Shown in pieces: positions 18,441 to 26,751 of a stretch of 41,009 nt of DNA. This stretch comes from an uncultured Prevotellaceae bacterium. Its GTDB lineage: Bacteria; Bacteroidota; Bacteroidia; Bacteroidales; Bacteroidaceae. Location of the stretch: NCBI GenBank assembly GCA_902769805.1, contig CACXQL010000036.1, forward strand, positions 1 to 41,009. Direction: 5' to 3'. The translations under genes and the position numbers were made by a program. Position 1 is the stretch's first letter, and each line of letters begins with the position of its first letter. The notes under the pieces are model-generated. The model saw only the letters and a program-made list of their open reading frames with translations, did no database searches and was not told the DNA's origin.

Positions 18441-19571
18441 ATGAATAAGAAAGATTCTATGAAGTGGGTGTTGGCTTTCTGTGTGGTCGGTAGTCTGGCC
18501 TCATGCGGTATAGACGAGCCCAAGGAGACAAAATCATCGTTTGAAACGATGATAGTGAAGAAATCAGACATTGAACTGCCGTATAAGTTCAGTGCTAGAA
18601 TGAAAGGTCAAAACGATGTGACAGTTACACCGCAGGTCAGCGGACAGCTGATGAAAATTTGTGTGACTGAAGGTCAGCAGGTGAAGAGGGGACAGACGCT
18701 CTTTGTCATCGACTCCCGCAATGCTCAGCTGGAACTGGAGGCTGCACAAGCCAACCTGCAGGCAGCCCTGGCTCAGGAGAACTCGGCAAAACTGGAGTAC
18801 GAATCAAACAAGAATCTGTTTGAGAAGAAAATCGTAAGCAGCTATATGCTGAACAACTCTGAGAACTCCTATAAGCAGGCTCAGGCTTCAGTGGCTCAGG
18901 CCAGAGCTGCAGTGAACCGTGCGAGGGTGAATCTCGGTTTCTGCACCATCACGGCATCCGTACCTGGTATTATCGGCGAAATTCCTGTGCGTATTGGTGA
19001 CCAGGTGTCGCCTATGACACAGCTGACCATACTGAGTGGCAACACGACTATGTACGCTGAGTTCTCGGTAACGGAAGCTATTGTCGAGGATATTGTGCAG
19101 GAGGGCATGAAACCCAACGATGTAGAGAAGTATATCGCTAATCTGCCCCCCGCTACGTTTGTGATGAAGAACGGTACAGAATATCCGCACAAGGGGCGTG
19201 TCGTCAGTCTGACAGGTGTAGTGAATTCAGAGACGGGGTCGCTGACCAGCAAGGTGTCGTTTCCCAACCCCGAGGGGCATCTGTACTCGGGCATTCAAGG
19301 AACCATCGTCATGCCGTTCGCAGAAACGGGTGTGATAGTCGTCCCTCAGTTTGCTGTGGTCCGCTTGCAGGACAAGGCGCAAGTCTATAAGGTTAAAGCC
19401 GACAGCACGGCAACGGCTGTCGAAGTAACCACCGAAGACACTGGCAATGGTAAGGACTTTATCGTGACAAGCGGTCTGAAAGAGGGCGACAAGATTGTGA
19501 CTACAGGTGCAAATAATGTAACAGAAGGACAGAAGGTGCTGTTTTCTGAAGAAGAAGTGAAAGGTGAATAA
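18441..19571 (+). CDS. RND efflux periplasmic adaptor lipoprotein (AcrA/MexA type)
   Basis: 376 residues from the ATG at 18441, chosen because the promoter's -7 box overlaps the longer frame. Signal with lipobox GSLASC. The membrane-fusion architecture follows: VTVTPQVSGQLMKICVTEGQQVKRGQTLFVID (lipoyl half-motif), an alanine-rich coiled-coil hairpin (LELEAAQANLQAALAQENS .. AQASVAQARAAVNRARVN), the second lipoyl half (SVPGIIGEIPVRIGDQVSP) and beta-barrel domains to the end. It bridges the inner-membrane pump and the outer-membrane channel encoded next. Fifteen bases separate it from the pump gene. Confidence 0.92.
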   Translation: MNKKDSMKWVLAFCVVGSLASCGIDEPKETKSSFETMIVKKSDIELPYKFSARMKGQNDVTVTPQVSGQLMKICVTEGQQVKRGQTLFVIDSRNAQLELEAAQANLQAALAQENSAKLEYESNKNLFEKKIVSSYMLNNSENSYKQAQASVAQARAAVNRARVNLGFCTITASVPGIIGEIPVRIGDQVSPMTQLTILSGNTTMYAEFSVTEAIVEDIVQEGMKPNDVEKYIANLPPATFVMKNGTEYPHKGRVVSLTGVVNSETGSLTSKVSFPNPEGHLYSGIQGTIVMPFAETGVIVVPQFAVVRLQDKAQVYKVKADSTATAVEVTTEDTGNGKDFIVTSGLKEGDKIVTTGANNVTEGQKVLFSEEEVKGE

Positions 19572-19585
19572 TACGCTTCCGCATT

Positions 19586-22500
19586 ATGAAGAACAATATA
19601 TTTATTAATAAGCCAGTAGAGCAATACCCCGACATCGCACCGCCTACGGTGTCGGTCAGCACCAGTTACACTGGTGCCGACGAAAAGACGGTCATGACAT
19701 CGGTCATCCAGCCTCTCGAGGAGGCCATCAATGGCGTGAATGACATGACCTATATGACCTCAAAAGCCTCGTCGAATGGTGATGTGGAAATCAACGTCTA
19801 TTTCAAGCAGGGTACCGACCCCGACATGGCGACGGTCCCCGACATGGCGACGGTGAATGTGCAGAACCGCGTAACGCGCGCACAGGCTCTGTTGCCTGCT
19901 GACGTGAACAAGGTCGGTGTGAAAGTGGAGAAGCGACAGAACAACATCCTGCGCATTTTCGCCGTGAGGAGTGCCGACGGCAAGTATGACGAGGACTTCG
20001 TGTCGAACTACGTTGATATCAACATCAAACCGAAACTGATGCGTGTCACTGGTGTGGGTAACGTACTGAGCTTAGGTAACACCTATGCCCTGCGTATCTG
20101 GCTGAAGCCCGACGTGATGGCACAATATGGTTTAACTCCTAACGACATCTTCGCCGCCATCGGCGGACAGAGTTTCGTGGCTGCTGTGGGTACGCTGGGT
20201 GAGCAGTCGGGTAACTCCTACCAGTACTCCATGCAGTACAAGGGTACGCTGAAGACTGTTGAGGAGTTCAATGACATCGTGCTGCGCACAAGCGGTGGGG
20301 GCATACTGCACCTGAGTGATGTTGCCGAGGTGAAGATTGGTGCCATGAGTTACAACTTCACCTCGAACATCCAGGACCGTCCGGGTGCCCTCTTCATCGT
20401 CTTCGCTGCACCGGGTGCCAACGCCACCCAAGTAAACGCCGCCATCAACAAGACGTTTGAAGAGGCGAAGAAGACGATGCCCGACGGACTGGAGTTCGTC
20501 ACCATGATGACCAGTGACGACTTCCTCTTTGCTGCCATCCACAACGTGGTGGAGACGCTCGTCATTGCCATCATCCTTGTGATTCTCGTGGTGTTCTTCT
20601 TCCTGCAGAACTTCAAGGCCACCATCATCCCCTCCATCTCCATCATCGTGTCGCTGCTGGGCACTTTCGCCATCGTCAAGATGGCAGGCTTCTCGCTGAA
20701 CATCCTGACCCTCTTTGCCCTGGTGCTGGCCATCGGTACGGTGGTCGACGATGCCATCGTGGTGGTTGAGGCCGTCATGGCGAAGATGGAGAACGGCATC
20801 AGCGATGCCCGCGAGGCCACCCGTCAGGCCATGAACGAGGTGTCGGTAGCCGTTGTCTCATGTACCTTGGTATTCATGGCAGTGTTCATCCCCGTCATGT
20901 TTATGCCGGGAACCTCAGGCACGTTCTTCACCCAGTTCGGTGTGACCATTGCTTCGTCTGTCGGTCTGTCGTGTATATCAGCCCTGACGCTGTGTCCTGC
21001 CCTCTGCGCCATTATGATGCGCATAACAGAAGGCAAAAAGGAAGGCAAAGGTCTGACTTACTACACGAAAAAAGCATATACCGTTAGTTATAATGCTATA
21101 TATAATAAGTATAGCAAGAGCGTTCAGAAGTTCATCAAGCGCCCCCTGCTGGCCTGGAGCGCACTGGCACTGGCTGCCGTACTGCTGGTGTTCTTTATGA
21201 AGAGTCTGCCTTCTGGTCTAGTGCCTCAGGAGGACCAGGGCGTGTTCCTGGTTGAGATTCAGGCTCCGGAGGGTGCTACCCTGCAGCAGACTCGTGAGAT
21301 GATGAAGGCAGTGGAAGAGAAGGTAAAGAAGATTCCCGAGTTAGAGAGTTTCTCCGTGACCTGTGGCTACGGTATGCTGTCTAGTTCCGCCTCTTCCAAC
21401 TACGCAACGATGGTGGTGCGCCTGAAGAACTGGGACGAGCGTCCCGGTATGAATCATCTGCTTGCCTTTGCCGCAGCCCGTTTCTATTTTGACTGTCTGG
21501 AACTCAAGAACCTGGTGGTAATTCCTTCCGAGATGCCGCAGATTCCCGGTTATGGAACGAGTAACGACATTTACTTGGCTGTTCAGGACCCAACAGATGG
21601 CAATCTGTCGGAGTTTGCCAAGCAGACCGAACACTTCATAGCCAAACTGTCAGAGCGTCCGGAGATAGCATCTGCTATGTCCTTCTACTCTGAACGTTTC
21701 CCGAAATTCCAGGTGGATGTGGATGCAGCCCAGTGCGACCGTGCCGGTGTGTCGCCCGCTGATGTGCTGAACACGCTCGGTGCTTACTGCGGCGGTGCGT
21801 ATATCGGCAATTTCAACCAGTTTGGTAAAGTCTATCGCATCATGGCGGCCGCCTCGCCCGAATACCGCCTCGACCCACAGGCACTGCAGAACATCTTCAT
21901 GCAAGTGGGTAGCGGCAAGATGGCACCCATCTCCCAGTTCGTCAGTCTGAAAGAGGTTGTGGGTCCGGCCAATATCGAGCACTTCAACCTCTTCCAGAGT
22001 ATCACCTGTTCTGTGAAGCCCGGCAGCGGCTATACCGAAGGCGATGTACACAAGGTCATTGCCGAGGTGTTTAAGGAGGAAATGCCCGCAACGGCAACCT
22101 ACGAGTACAGCGGTATGTCGCGCGAGGTGGAAGAGACTGCCAACTCCAATGCTACTGCTCTCATTTACGTCATCTGTGCCATCTTGATCTACCTCATCCT
22201 GGCCTCGCTCTACAACTCGTGGTTCACCCCGTGGGCCGTGCTGTTCAGCGTGCCGTTTGGACTGATGGGTGCCTTCGTGTTCGCTTACCTTGGCTATAAG
22301 AATCAGATTCCCGGCATGGACAACAACATCTACCTACAGACGGGCGTCATCATGCTGATTGGTCTGTTGGCCAAGACAGCCATCCTGATTACGGAGTTCG
22401 CTACTGAGCGCCGTGCCCAGGGCATGAGCATCGTTGATGCCGCCTTCGAGGCTTGTAAGGAGCGTCTGCGCCCGATTCTGATGACGGTAGCCACTATGAT

Positions 22501-22696
22501 TATCGGTATGATACCCCTCGTCATAGAGGGCGGTGCCGGTGCCAATGGTAACCGTGCCCTTGCCCTGGGTGTCATCGGAGGTATGAGCATCGGTACTGTT
22601 GCGTTGCTCTTTGTCGTTCCCGCTTTCTTCATCGTGTTCCAGAGACTGCATGAGAAGTTCCAAGGTCATGTTGTAACCAAAAAAGAGGAGGAATAA
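19586..22696 (+). CDS. RND multidrug efflux pump (AcrB/MexB type) lacking its first membrane helix
   Basis: A 1036-residue HAE1-type transporter. It has porter-domain sequences (EQYPDIAPPTVSVSTSYTGA; VNVQNRV), the proton-relay helix IGTVVDDAIVVVEAV with the Asp pair, a repeat of the fold in the second half (KTAILITEFATERRAQGMS), and a C-terminal helix pair (GVIGGMSIGTVALLFVVPAFF). Two defects are visible. MKNNIFINKPV is joined directly to EQYPDIAPP, whereas relatives have a helix of ~22 residues (TM1) between two such Pro-Val pairs. The 18-bp unit coding PDMATV is duplicated (19820-19855). Both keep the frame. Without TM1 the pump would probably not insert or work normally, unless the changes are assembly errors. 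Confidence 0.85.
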   Translation: MKNNIFINKPVEQYPDIAPPTVSVSTSYTGADEKTVMTSVIQPLEEAINGVNDMTYMTSKASSNGDVEINVYFKQGTDPDMATVPDMATVNVQNRVTRAQALLPADVNKVGVKVEKRQNNILRIFAVRSADGKYDEDFVSNYVDINIKPKLMRVTGVGNVLSLGNTYALRIWLKPDVMAQYGLTPNDIFAAIGGQSFVAAVGTLGEQSGNSYQYSMQYKGTLKTVEEFNDIVLRTSGGGILHLSDVAEVKIGAMSYNFTSNIQDRPGALFIVFAAPGANATQVNAAINKTFEEAKKTMPDGLEFVTMMTSDDFLFAAIHNVVETLVIAIILVILVVFFFLQNFKATIIPSISIIVSLLGTFAIVKMAGFSLNILTLFALVLAIGTVVDDAIVVVEAVMAKMENGISDAREATRQAMNEVSVAVVSCTLVFMAVFIPVMFMPGTSGTFFTQFGVTIASSVGLSCISALTLCPALCAIMMRITEGKKEGKGLTYYTKKAYTVSYNAIYNKYSKSVQKFIKRPLLAWSALALAAVLLVFFMKSLPSGLVPQEDQGVFLVEIQAPEGATLQQTREMMKAVEEKVKKIPELESFSVTCGYGMLSSSASSNYATMVVRLKNWDERPGMNHLLAFAAARFYFDCLELKNLVVIPSEMPQIPGYGTSNDIYLAVQDPTDGNLSEFAKQTEHFIAKLSERPEIASAMSFYSERFPKFQVDVDAAQCDRAGVSPADVLNTLGAYCGGAYIGNFNQFGKVYRIMAAASPEYRLDPQALQNIFMQVGSGKMAPISQFVSLKEVVGPANIEHFNLFQSITCSVKPGSGYTEGDVHKVIAEVFKEEMPATATYEYSGMSREVEETANSNATALIYVICAILIYLILASLYNSWFTPWAVLFSVPFGLMGAFVFAYLGYKNQIPGMDNNIYLQTGVIMLIGLLAKTAILITEFATERRAQGMSIVDAAFEACKERLRPILMTVATMIIGMIPLVIEGGAGANGNRALALGVIGGMSIGTVALLFVVPAFFIVFQRLHEKFQGHVVTKKEEE
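19820..19855 (+). repeat. 18-bp tandem duplication in the RND pump gene
   Basis: CCCGACATGGCGACGGT followed by C (19820-19837) is repeated with a final G (19838-19855); 17 of 18 bases are identical. The product reads PDMATV-PDMATV, where AcrB relatives have one such unit before VQVQN. Confidence 0.9.
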
Positions 22697-22699
22697 ATT

Positions 22700-24112
22700 A
22701 TGAAACAGTTTAAGAATATGATTGCAGTCGCAGCCGTAAGCATGATACTTACGGGCTGCGGTCTTTATAATAAGTATGAGCAGACGGTGCAGGCACCAGC
22801 TGATCCCTTCGGTGCCTCACAGGATATTGTGGCAGCGACAGGCGAGACATCCCTGGCACAGATGTCGTGGCGTGAGTTCTTTACCGACCCGTTGCTGCAA
22901 CAGCTCATTGAACAGGTGCTTGCTAACAATACAGATCTCAACACTGCCCGTATCAATGTGGAGAAGAGTGAAGCTGCCCTGAAAGCCGCTAAGTTGGCGT
23001 TCCTTCCGGCACTTTATTTCTCTCCACAGGGAACACTGTCCAGTTTTGACACAGAAAAGCCCTTGAAGACGTACAACCTGCAGATGCAGCTGTCAATGGA
23101 TCTTGATGTGTTCGGGAGTCTTACTAATAAAAAGCGTGCAGCCAAGGCTGTGCTTTTGCAGGCACAGATGGCTGAGGAGGCTACCCGTGCCAACCTTATC
23201 TCCATCACTGCCCAGCAGTATTTCTATCTTCAGCTGCTTGACAGGGAGTTGGAGATACTTAATGAGACAGACAATCTCTGGAAAGCCTCTTTGGAGACAC
23301 AGCAGGCATTATGGGAGAACGGACAGGCGTTCTCTACAGCCGTCAACCAGCAGGAGGCTTCATGGTTGAGTGTGAAGACACAGATCGTCGACATCCAACG
23401 TGCCATCCGCTCCGCAGAGAATGAGATATGTAAACTACTCTCCGTCACGCCGCAGCACATCGAGCGTTCTAAATGGTATTCGGCTGCCCAATACCACTCG
23501 TCTTCTGACGGACAGCGTGTATTCGACGTGAAGTTCCTGAAGGTTGGTGTGCCTGCCGACATGCTGAACCTGCGCCCTGATATCCGCTTGTCAAATTACT
23601 ATATGGAGGAGGCCTTCTATAATACCCAGGCGGCACGTGCTGCTTTCTTCCCCAGCATCTCGCTTTCGGGAGCGGCAGGATGGACTAATAACAATGGTGT
23701 CATCGTTAATCCCGGCAAGCTGTTGCTCAGTGCTATTGCTTCCCTCACACAGCCAATCTTCGCCCGTGGTCAGATCAAGGCTAACTACAAGATTTCCCAG
23801 CTAACGGAGGAGAATCTGAAGAAGAAGTACATACAGACCGTCATTGATGCTGGTAATGATGTAAATGAGGCGATGGCTGATTGTCAGGCAGCCAGGGAGA
23901 AACATGACTACTACCACCGTCAGGTGGAAGTGCTCCATGAGGCTTATAAAGGTACCCATGAGTTGATGGACAACGGCAAGGCAAGTTATCTGGAGGTGCT
24001 CACCGCCCAGGAGTCACTGCTCTCTGCCCAACTCAATGAGGCATCGAATATGTATAACGGTGCCCAGGCCGTTATCGGTCTCTATATCGCTTTAGGCGGA
24101 GGAACAAAATAG
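22700..24112 (+). CDS. Outer-membrane efflux lipoprotein (TolC/OprM/NodT family)
   Basis: A 470-residue protein with signal and lipobox LTGC (MKQFKNMIAVAAVSMILTGC). Two internally similar halves of long helices (LNTARINVEKSEAALKAAKLAFLP; VNEAMADCQAAREKHDYYHRQVEVLHEAYK) and NodT-type motifs (VPADMLNLRPDIR; AARAAFFPSISLSG) are present. It supplies the outer-membrane duct for the adaptor and pump encoded upstream, three bases after the pump stop. The three genes form one operon. Confidence 0.92.
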   Translation: MKQFKNMIAVAAVSMILTGCGLYNKYEQTVQAPADPFGASQDIVAATGETSLAQMSWREFFTDPLLQQLIEQVLANNTDLNTARINVEKSEAALKAAKLAFLPALYFSPQGTLSSFDTEKPLKTYNLQMQLSMDLDVFGSLTNKKRAAKAVLLQAQMAEEATRANLISITAQQYFYLQLLDRELEILNETDNLWKASLETQQALWENGQAFSTAVNQQEASWLSVKTQIVDIQRAIRSAENEICKLLSVTPQHIERSKWYSAAQYHSSSDGQRVFDVKFLKVGVPADMLNLRPDIRLSNYYMEEAFYNTQAARAAFFPSISLSGAAGWTNNNGVIVNPGKLLLSAIASLTQPIFARGQIKANYKISQLTEENLKKKYIQTVIDAGNDVNEAMADCQAAREKHDYYHRQVEVLHEAYKGTHELMDNGKASYLEVLTAQESLLSAQLNEASNMYNGAQAVIGLYIALGGGTK

Positions 24113-24113
24113 G

Positions 24114-25082
24114 ATGAACTTAAGATGGTTCATTATAGTTTTTTTTGCGGCGCTGACTTTCCAGGAGGTCAGCGCCCAAAAACTTCTTGAGCGTGTTGAC
24201 AGCATCTTGAGCCGCCGCTATCATAGGGGCAATATTGATACGGATTATGTCATACGACCAAAAACCAAATGGACGGTTAGGGCGCGGTGGAATGTATCGG
24301 GGTCAAATATTGAGTCTGAAGGCGTGTATTCTAGTTCACATTTCCAGTCTAAGATGAAGGCCCACTACAAATCGACACTTAGTCTTGGTGTAGGTTATCT
24401 GGGTTTCTCGGTCAGTCTGTCACTCAATCCTGCCAAATTGTTGGGAAAGTACCACGACACCGAACTGAATTTCAGTTCCTTCGGTCGACGCTTCGGTTTC
24501 GATTTCGTTTACCAGGATGCGAAGAACTTCACTGGCTGGCACGAACATGACGGTATAGGGCGTATTGACCTTCCCGCCGATATCATGTCTGTGAAGACAT
24601 TAAACATGAATGCCTACTACGCCTTCAATAACCGCCGTTTCTCCTATCCAGCCGCTTTTACACAAAGTTACATACAACGGCGTTCCGCAGGTAGTTTCTT
24701 GTTGGCGCTATCTCTGCAGGGACAGCGCGCTACAATCAATTATGATCATGAGTTAAAGTTAAAGATGACGAACATCGGTATCGGTGGGGGATACGCTTAC
24801 AACTATGTGCCCTCCCAGGGCTGGCTGTTACATATCTCCGCGCTACCAACCTTTATTGTCTACAGTAAAACATCCATGACTTTTGACGATGAAGAAGTTC
24901 CTTTGCACTATCATTTCCCGGAAGTCATCATCACGGGTCGCGGTGCTGTCGTGCGTCAAATAAAAAGGTCTTTCTTTGGATTGTCAATGTCCTTTAACTT
25001 TACCAATACAGGTCATAAGGATAATCTCGCCATTCATAACATTAAATGGCATGTCCGCACCTTCTATGGCCTGCGCTTTTAG
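24114..25082 (+). CDS. DUF4421-type outer-membrane protein
   Basis: A 322-residue protein with a signal peptide (MNLRWFIIVFFAALTFQEVSAQ). The opening YVIRPKTKWTVRARWNVSG and the strands LSLGVGYLGFSVSLSLNP resemble DUF4421 proteins of Bacteroidetes, predicted outer-membrane barrels of unknown function. It begins one base after the efflux-channel stop, so it is probably co-transcribed with the RND operon. Its stop overlaps that of the convergent FadL-like gene by 4 bp. Confidence 0.7.
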   Translation: MNLRWFIIVFFAALTFQEVSAQKLLERVDSILSRRYHRGNIDTDYVIRPKTKWTVRARWNVSGSNIESEGVYSSSHFQSKMKAHYKSTLSLGVGYLGFSVSLSLNPAKLLGKYHDTELNFSSFGRRFGFDFVYQDAKNFTGWHEHDGIGRIDLPADIMSVKTLNMNAYYAFNNRRFSYPAAFTQSYIQRRSAGSFLLALSLQGQRATINYDHELKLKMTNIGIGGGYAYNYVPSQGWLLHISALPTFIVYSKTSMTFDDEEVPLHYHFPEVIITGRGAVVRQIKRSFFGLSMSFNFTNTGHKDNLAIHNIKWHVRTFYGLRF

Positions 25083-26557
25083 AAATCCAGCTGACAGCCA
25101 ATACCGAGTACACGATTCGTTCGTGTAAATGTGTCCTGATAGGGGATGCCCTCATTGACGGTCTTGTCGTAGTTGCCATAGATCGTCTGGAAATAGGCGG
25201 CAGAGAGGGTGACATTGTCCTTTACCTTATAGCTGCAACCCAAACCGATGCTGTAGCTGTTGACCACAAAAGAGATATCGTTCATGTATTCGTCGCTCAG
25301 CCCATAACGTGTGAGCTGTCCACCACAAGAGACATTCAGTTTGTTGGTGACATCCCATTCGACACCAGCAAGGAACTCGTTGGTATCGTGTTTCAGTAAG
25401 TCCTGTGCGTTGTTATACCAGCTGGCGTTCTTGTCGAAATAATGGTGCCATCCGATGTTGAGGCTGACGATATCGACGGGCTTCCATTGTGCACCGACAG
25501 TCAATAGGGCAGGGGCATCTTCATTGACTTTCTCACCATCCTTGAATTTGTTGACGGCCTCAATCTCGCTGGCTTCATTGACAGTTGACTCGTTCTTCAT
25601 ACGAAGCTGAGTCTTGAACTCATACTTCGCGGCAAAGTTGAAGTTCTTGTATCTCCAGTCCACGCCAATGACAGGAGCGATGCCGATACCATCCTGATTA
25701 CAGAGCAGGTTAACACCTTGGGCATACTTCTGTAACTGGGTGAGACTTCCCTTGGTGCCTTCCAGTTGTGCCTGCTTGGCAATCAGTTCTGCGGGAACAG
25801 GTATGCCGGCAGCCTCATATTGGGCAATGCCTGCATTGACCATGTCGAGTGCGTTGTTAATAGTGGCGGTGGAGTAGGTCATGAAGTCTGCGAAGTCCAC
25901 ATAGCCGTTTTCCGTCTTAACCTGTATGTTACTGATCTTTGCCTTGTAGGTAGCGTCACCGTACAGCAGACGAAGACCGCCATAGACAGCGAGGTTAGGG
26001 TGTATCTTATAGGCAGCACCCAGTTGGACACCGTAATAATACTGACGGCCTTTCATATAGCCGTCCATGTCATAGCCTTGTGCTCCCAAGGGTGCTAACA
26101 TGTTGGCAATGCCTCCCACGACGCGCTCAAAGGAACCCAGTCCGTCTGCAAACTCACAAGAGCCGCCACCACCTGGAACTGATAAGTTGAGCTGGATGCT
26201 CCAGTTGCCTTTGTTCCAGGCAGCCTGCAAGGACGGGATGATAGGTGCGTCGGCGACACCTTCGAAGATCTTCTTCTCATTATTGTTGTTCTTCTTGCCT
26301 AACATATAGACAGGACTCGTGGAGGTGACGGTACGTGTCTGGTGGGCATATTGCCAGTTAAAGGCAACATGGAATCCCTCAGGCATGAAGGCAACACCGG
26401 CAGGATTGCTATATACACCATCCAGTCCGATGGCAGCATCACGTGCCGGGTTCTTTAAAAACAATACGCTTTGATTGGTATTAGTAAGGATACCTCCTGC
26501 ATAGGCTCCTATTGTAGTCATCATGAGAACAACTAATGAGCTGAGATTCTTTTTCAT
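25079..26557 (-). CDS. FadL/OmpP1-like outer-membrane transport protein
   Basis: A 492-residue protein with a signal peptide (MKKNLSSLVVLMMTTIGAYAG). The mature N-terminus GGILTNTNQSVLFLKNPARDAAIGLDGVYSNPAGVAFM fits the OMPP1/FadL/TodX family: an N-terminal plug, then a long barrel ending GIGCQLDF with terminal Phe. FadL proteins import hydrophobic compounds; the ligand here is unknown. A helical insertion at residues ~220-280 (AQYEAAGIPVPAELIAKQAQLEGTKG pattern) is long for the family. Single gene with its own promoter box. Confidence 0.8.
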   Translation of the reverse strand: MKKNLSSLVVLMMTTIGAYAGGILTNTNQSVLFLKNPARDAAIGLDGVYSNPAGVAFMPEGFHVAFNWQYAHQTRTVTSTSPVYMLGKKNNNNEKKIFEGVADAPIIPSLQAAWNKGNWSIQLNLSVPGGGGSCEFADGLGSFERVVGGIANMLAPLGAQGYDMDGYMKGRQYYYGVQLGAAYKIHPNLAVYGGLRLLYGDATYKAKISNIQVKTENGYVDFADFMTYSTATINNALDMVNAGIAQYEAAGIPVPAELIAKQAQLEGTKGSLTQLQKYAQGVNLLCNQDGIGIAPVIGVDWRYKNFNFAAKYEFKTQLRMKNESTVNEASEIEAVNKFKDGEKVNEDAPALLTVGAQWKPVDIVSLNIGWHHYFDKNASWYNNAQDLLKHDTNEFLAGVEWDVTNKLNVSCGGQLTRYGLSDEYMNDISFVVNSYSIGLGCSYKVKDNVTLSAAYFQTIYGNYDKTVNEGIPYQDTFTRTNRVLGIGCQLDF

Positions 26558-26601
26558 TTTCTTATACTTTACGTTTTAAACAAATTTTTCACAAATCGGG
26601 C

Positions 26602-26610
26602 GCAAAGGTA
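26602..26610 (-). promoter_or_regulatory. -7 promoter element of the FadL-like gene
   Basis: On the - strand TACCTTTGC, 44 bases upstream of the ATG. No TTTG was found at the usual distance, so the -33 element is weak or activator-dependent. Confidence 0.55.
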
Positions 26611-26670
26611 TAATAAATGTTTATTAGTTGTTTTGTAAACGCACACAGATTAAACTTTATTAACTAAATA

Positions 26671-26721
26671 TTGCACATTTCTTGCACAAACGTGCTATTT
26701 TGTGCAAGAAAATGATGCACA
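26671..26721. promoter_or_regulatory. TTGTGCA inverted-repeat cluster (operator or terminator)
   Basis: A perfect 13-bp inverted repeat (TTTCTTGCACAAA at 26678-26690 and its complement at 26699-26711, 8-base spacer) is flanked by two more half-sites (TTGCACA at 26671, TGCACAA at 26715). It lies upstream of the FadL-like gene and downstream of the 7TM-HD gene on the same strand. There is no long T run after the stem, so an operator fits better than a terminator. Confidence 0.5.
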
Positions 26722-26751
26722 AATAGAAGAAAAGTGAGCAAGATGGATGGC

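Noticed and set aside
20132-22669. Several 100-156-codon frames on the - strand within the RND pump gene
   Set aside because: Antisense shadows of a conserved transporter; composition is repetitive and no family is recognisable.
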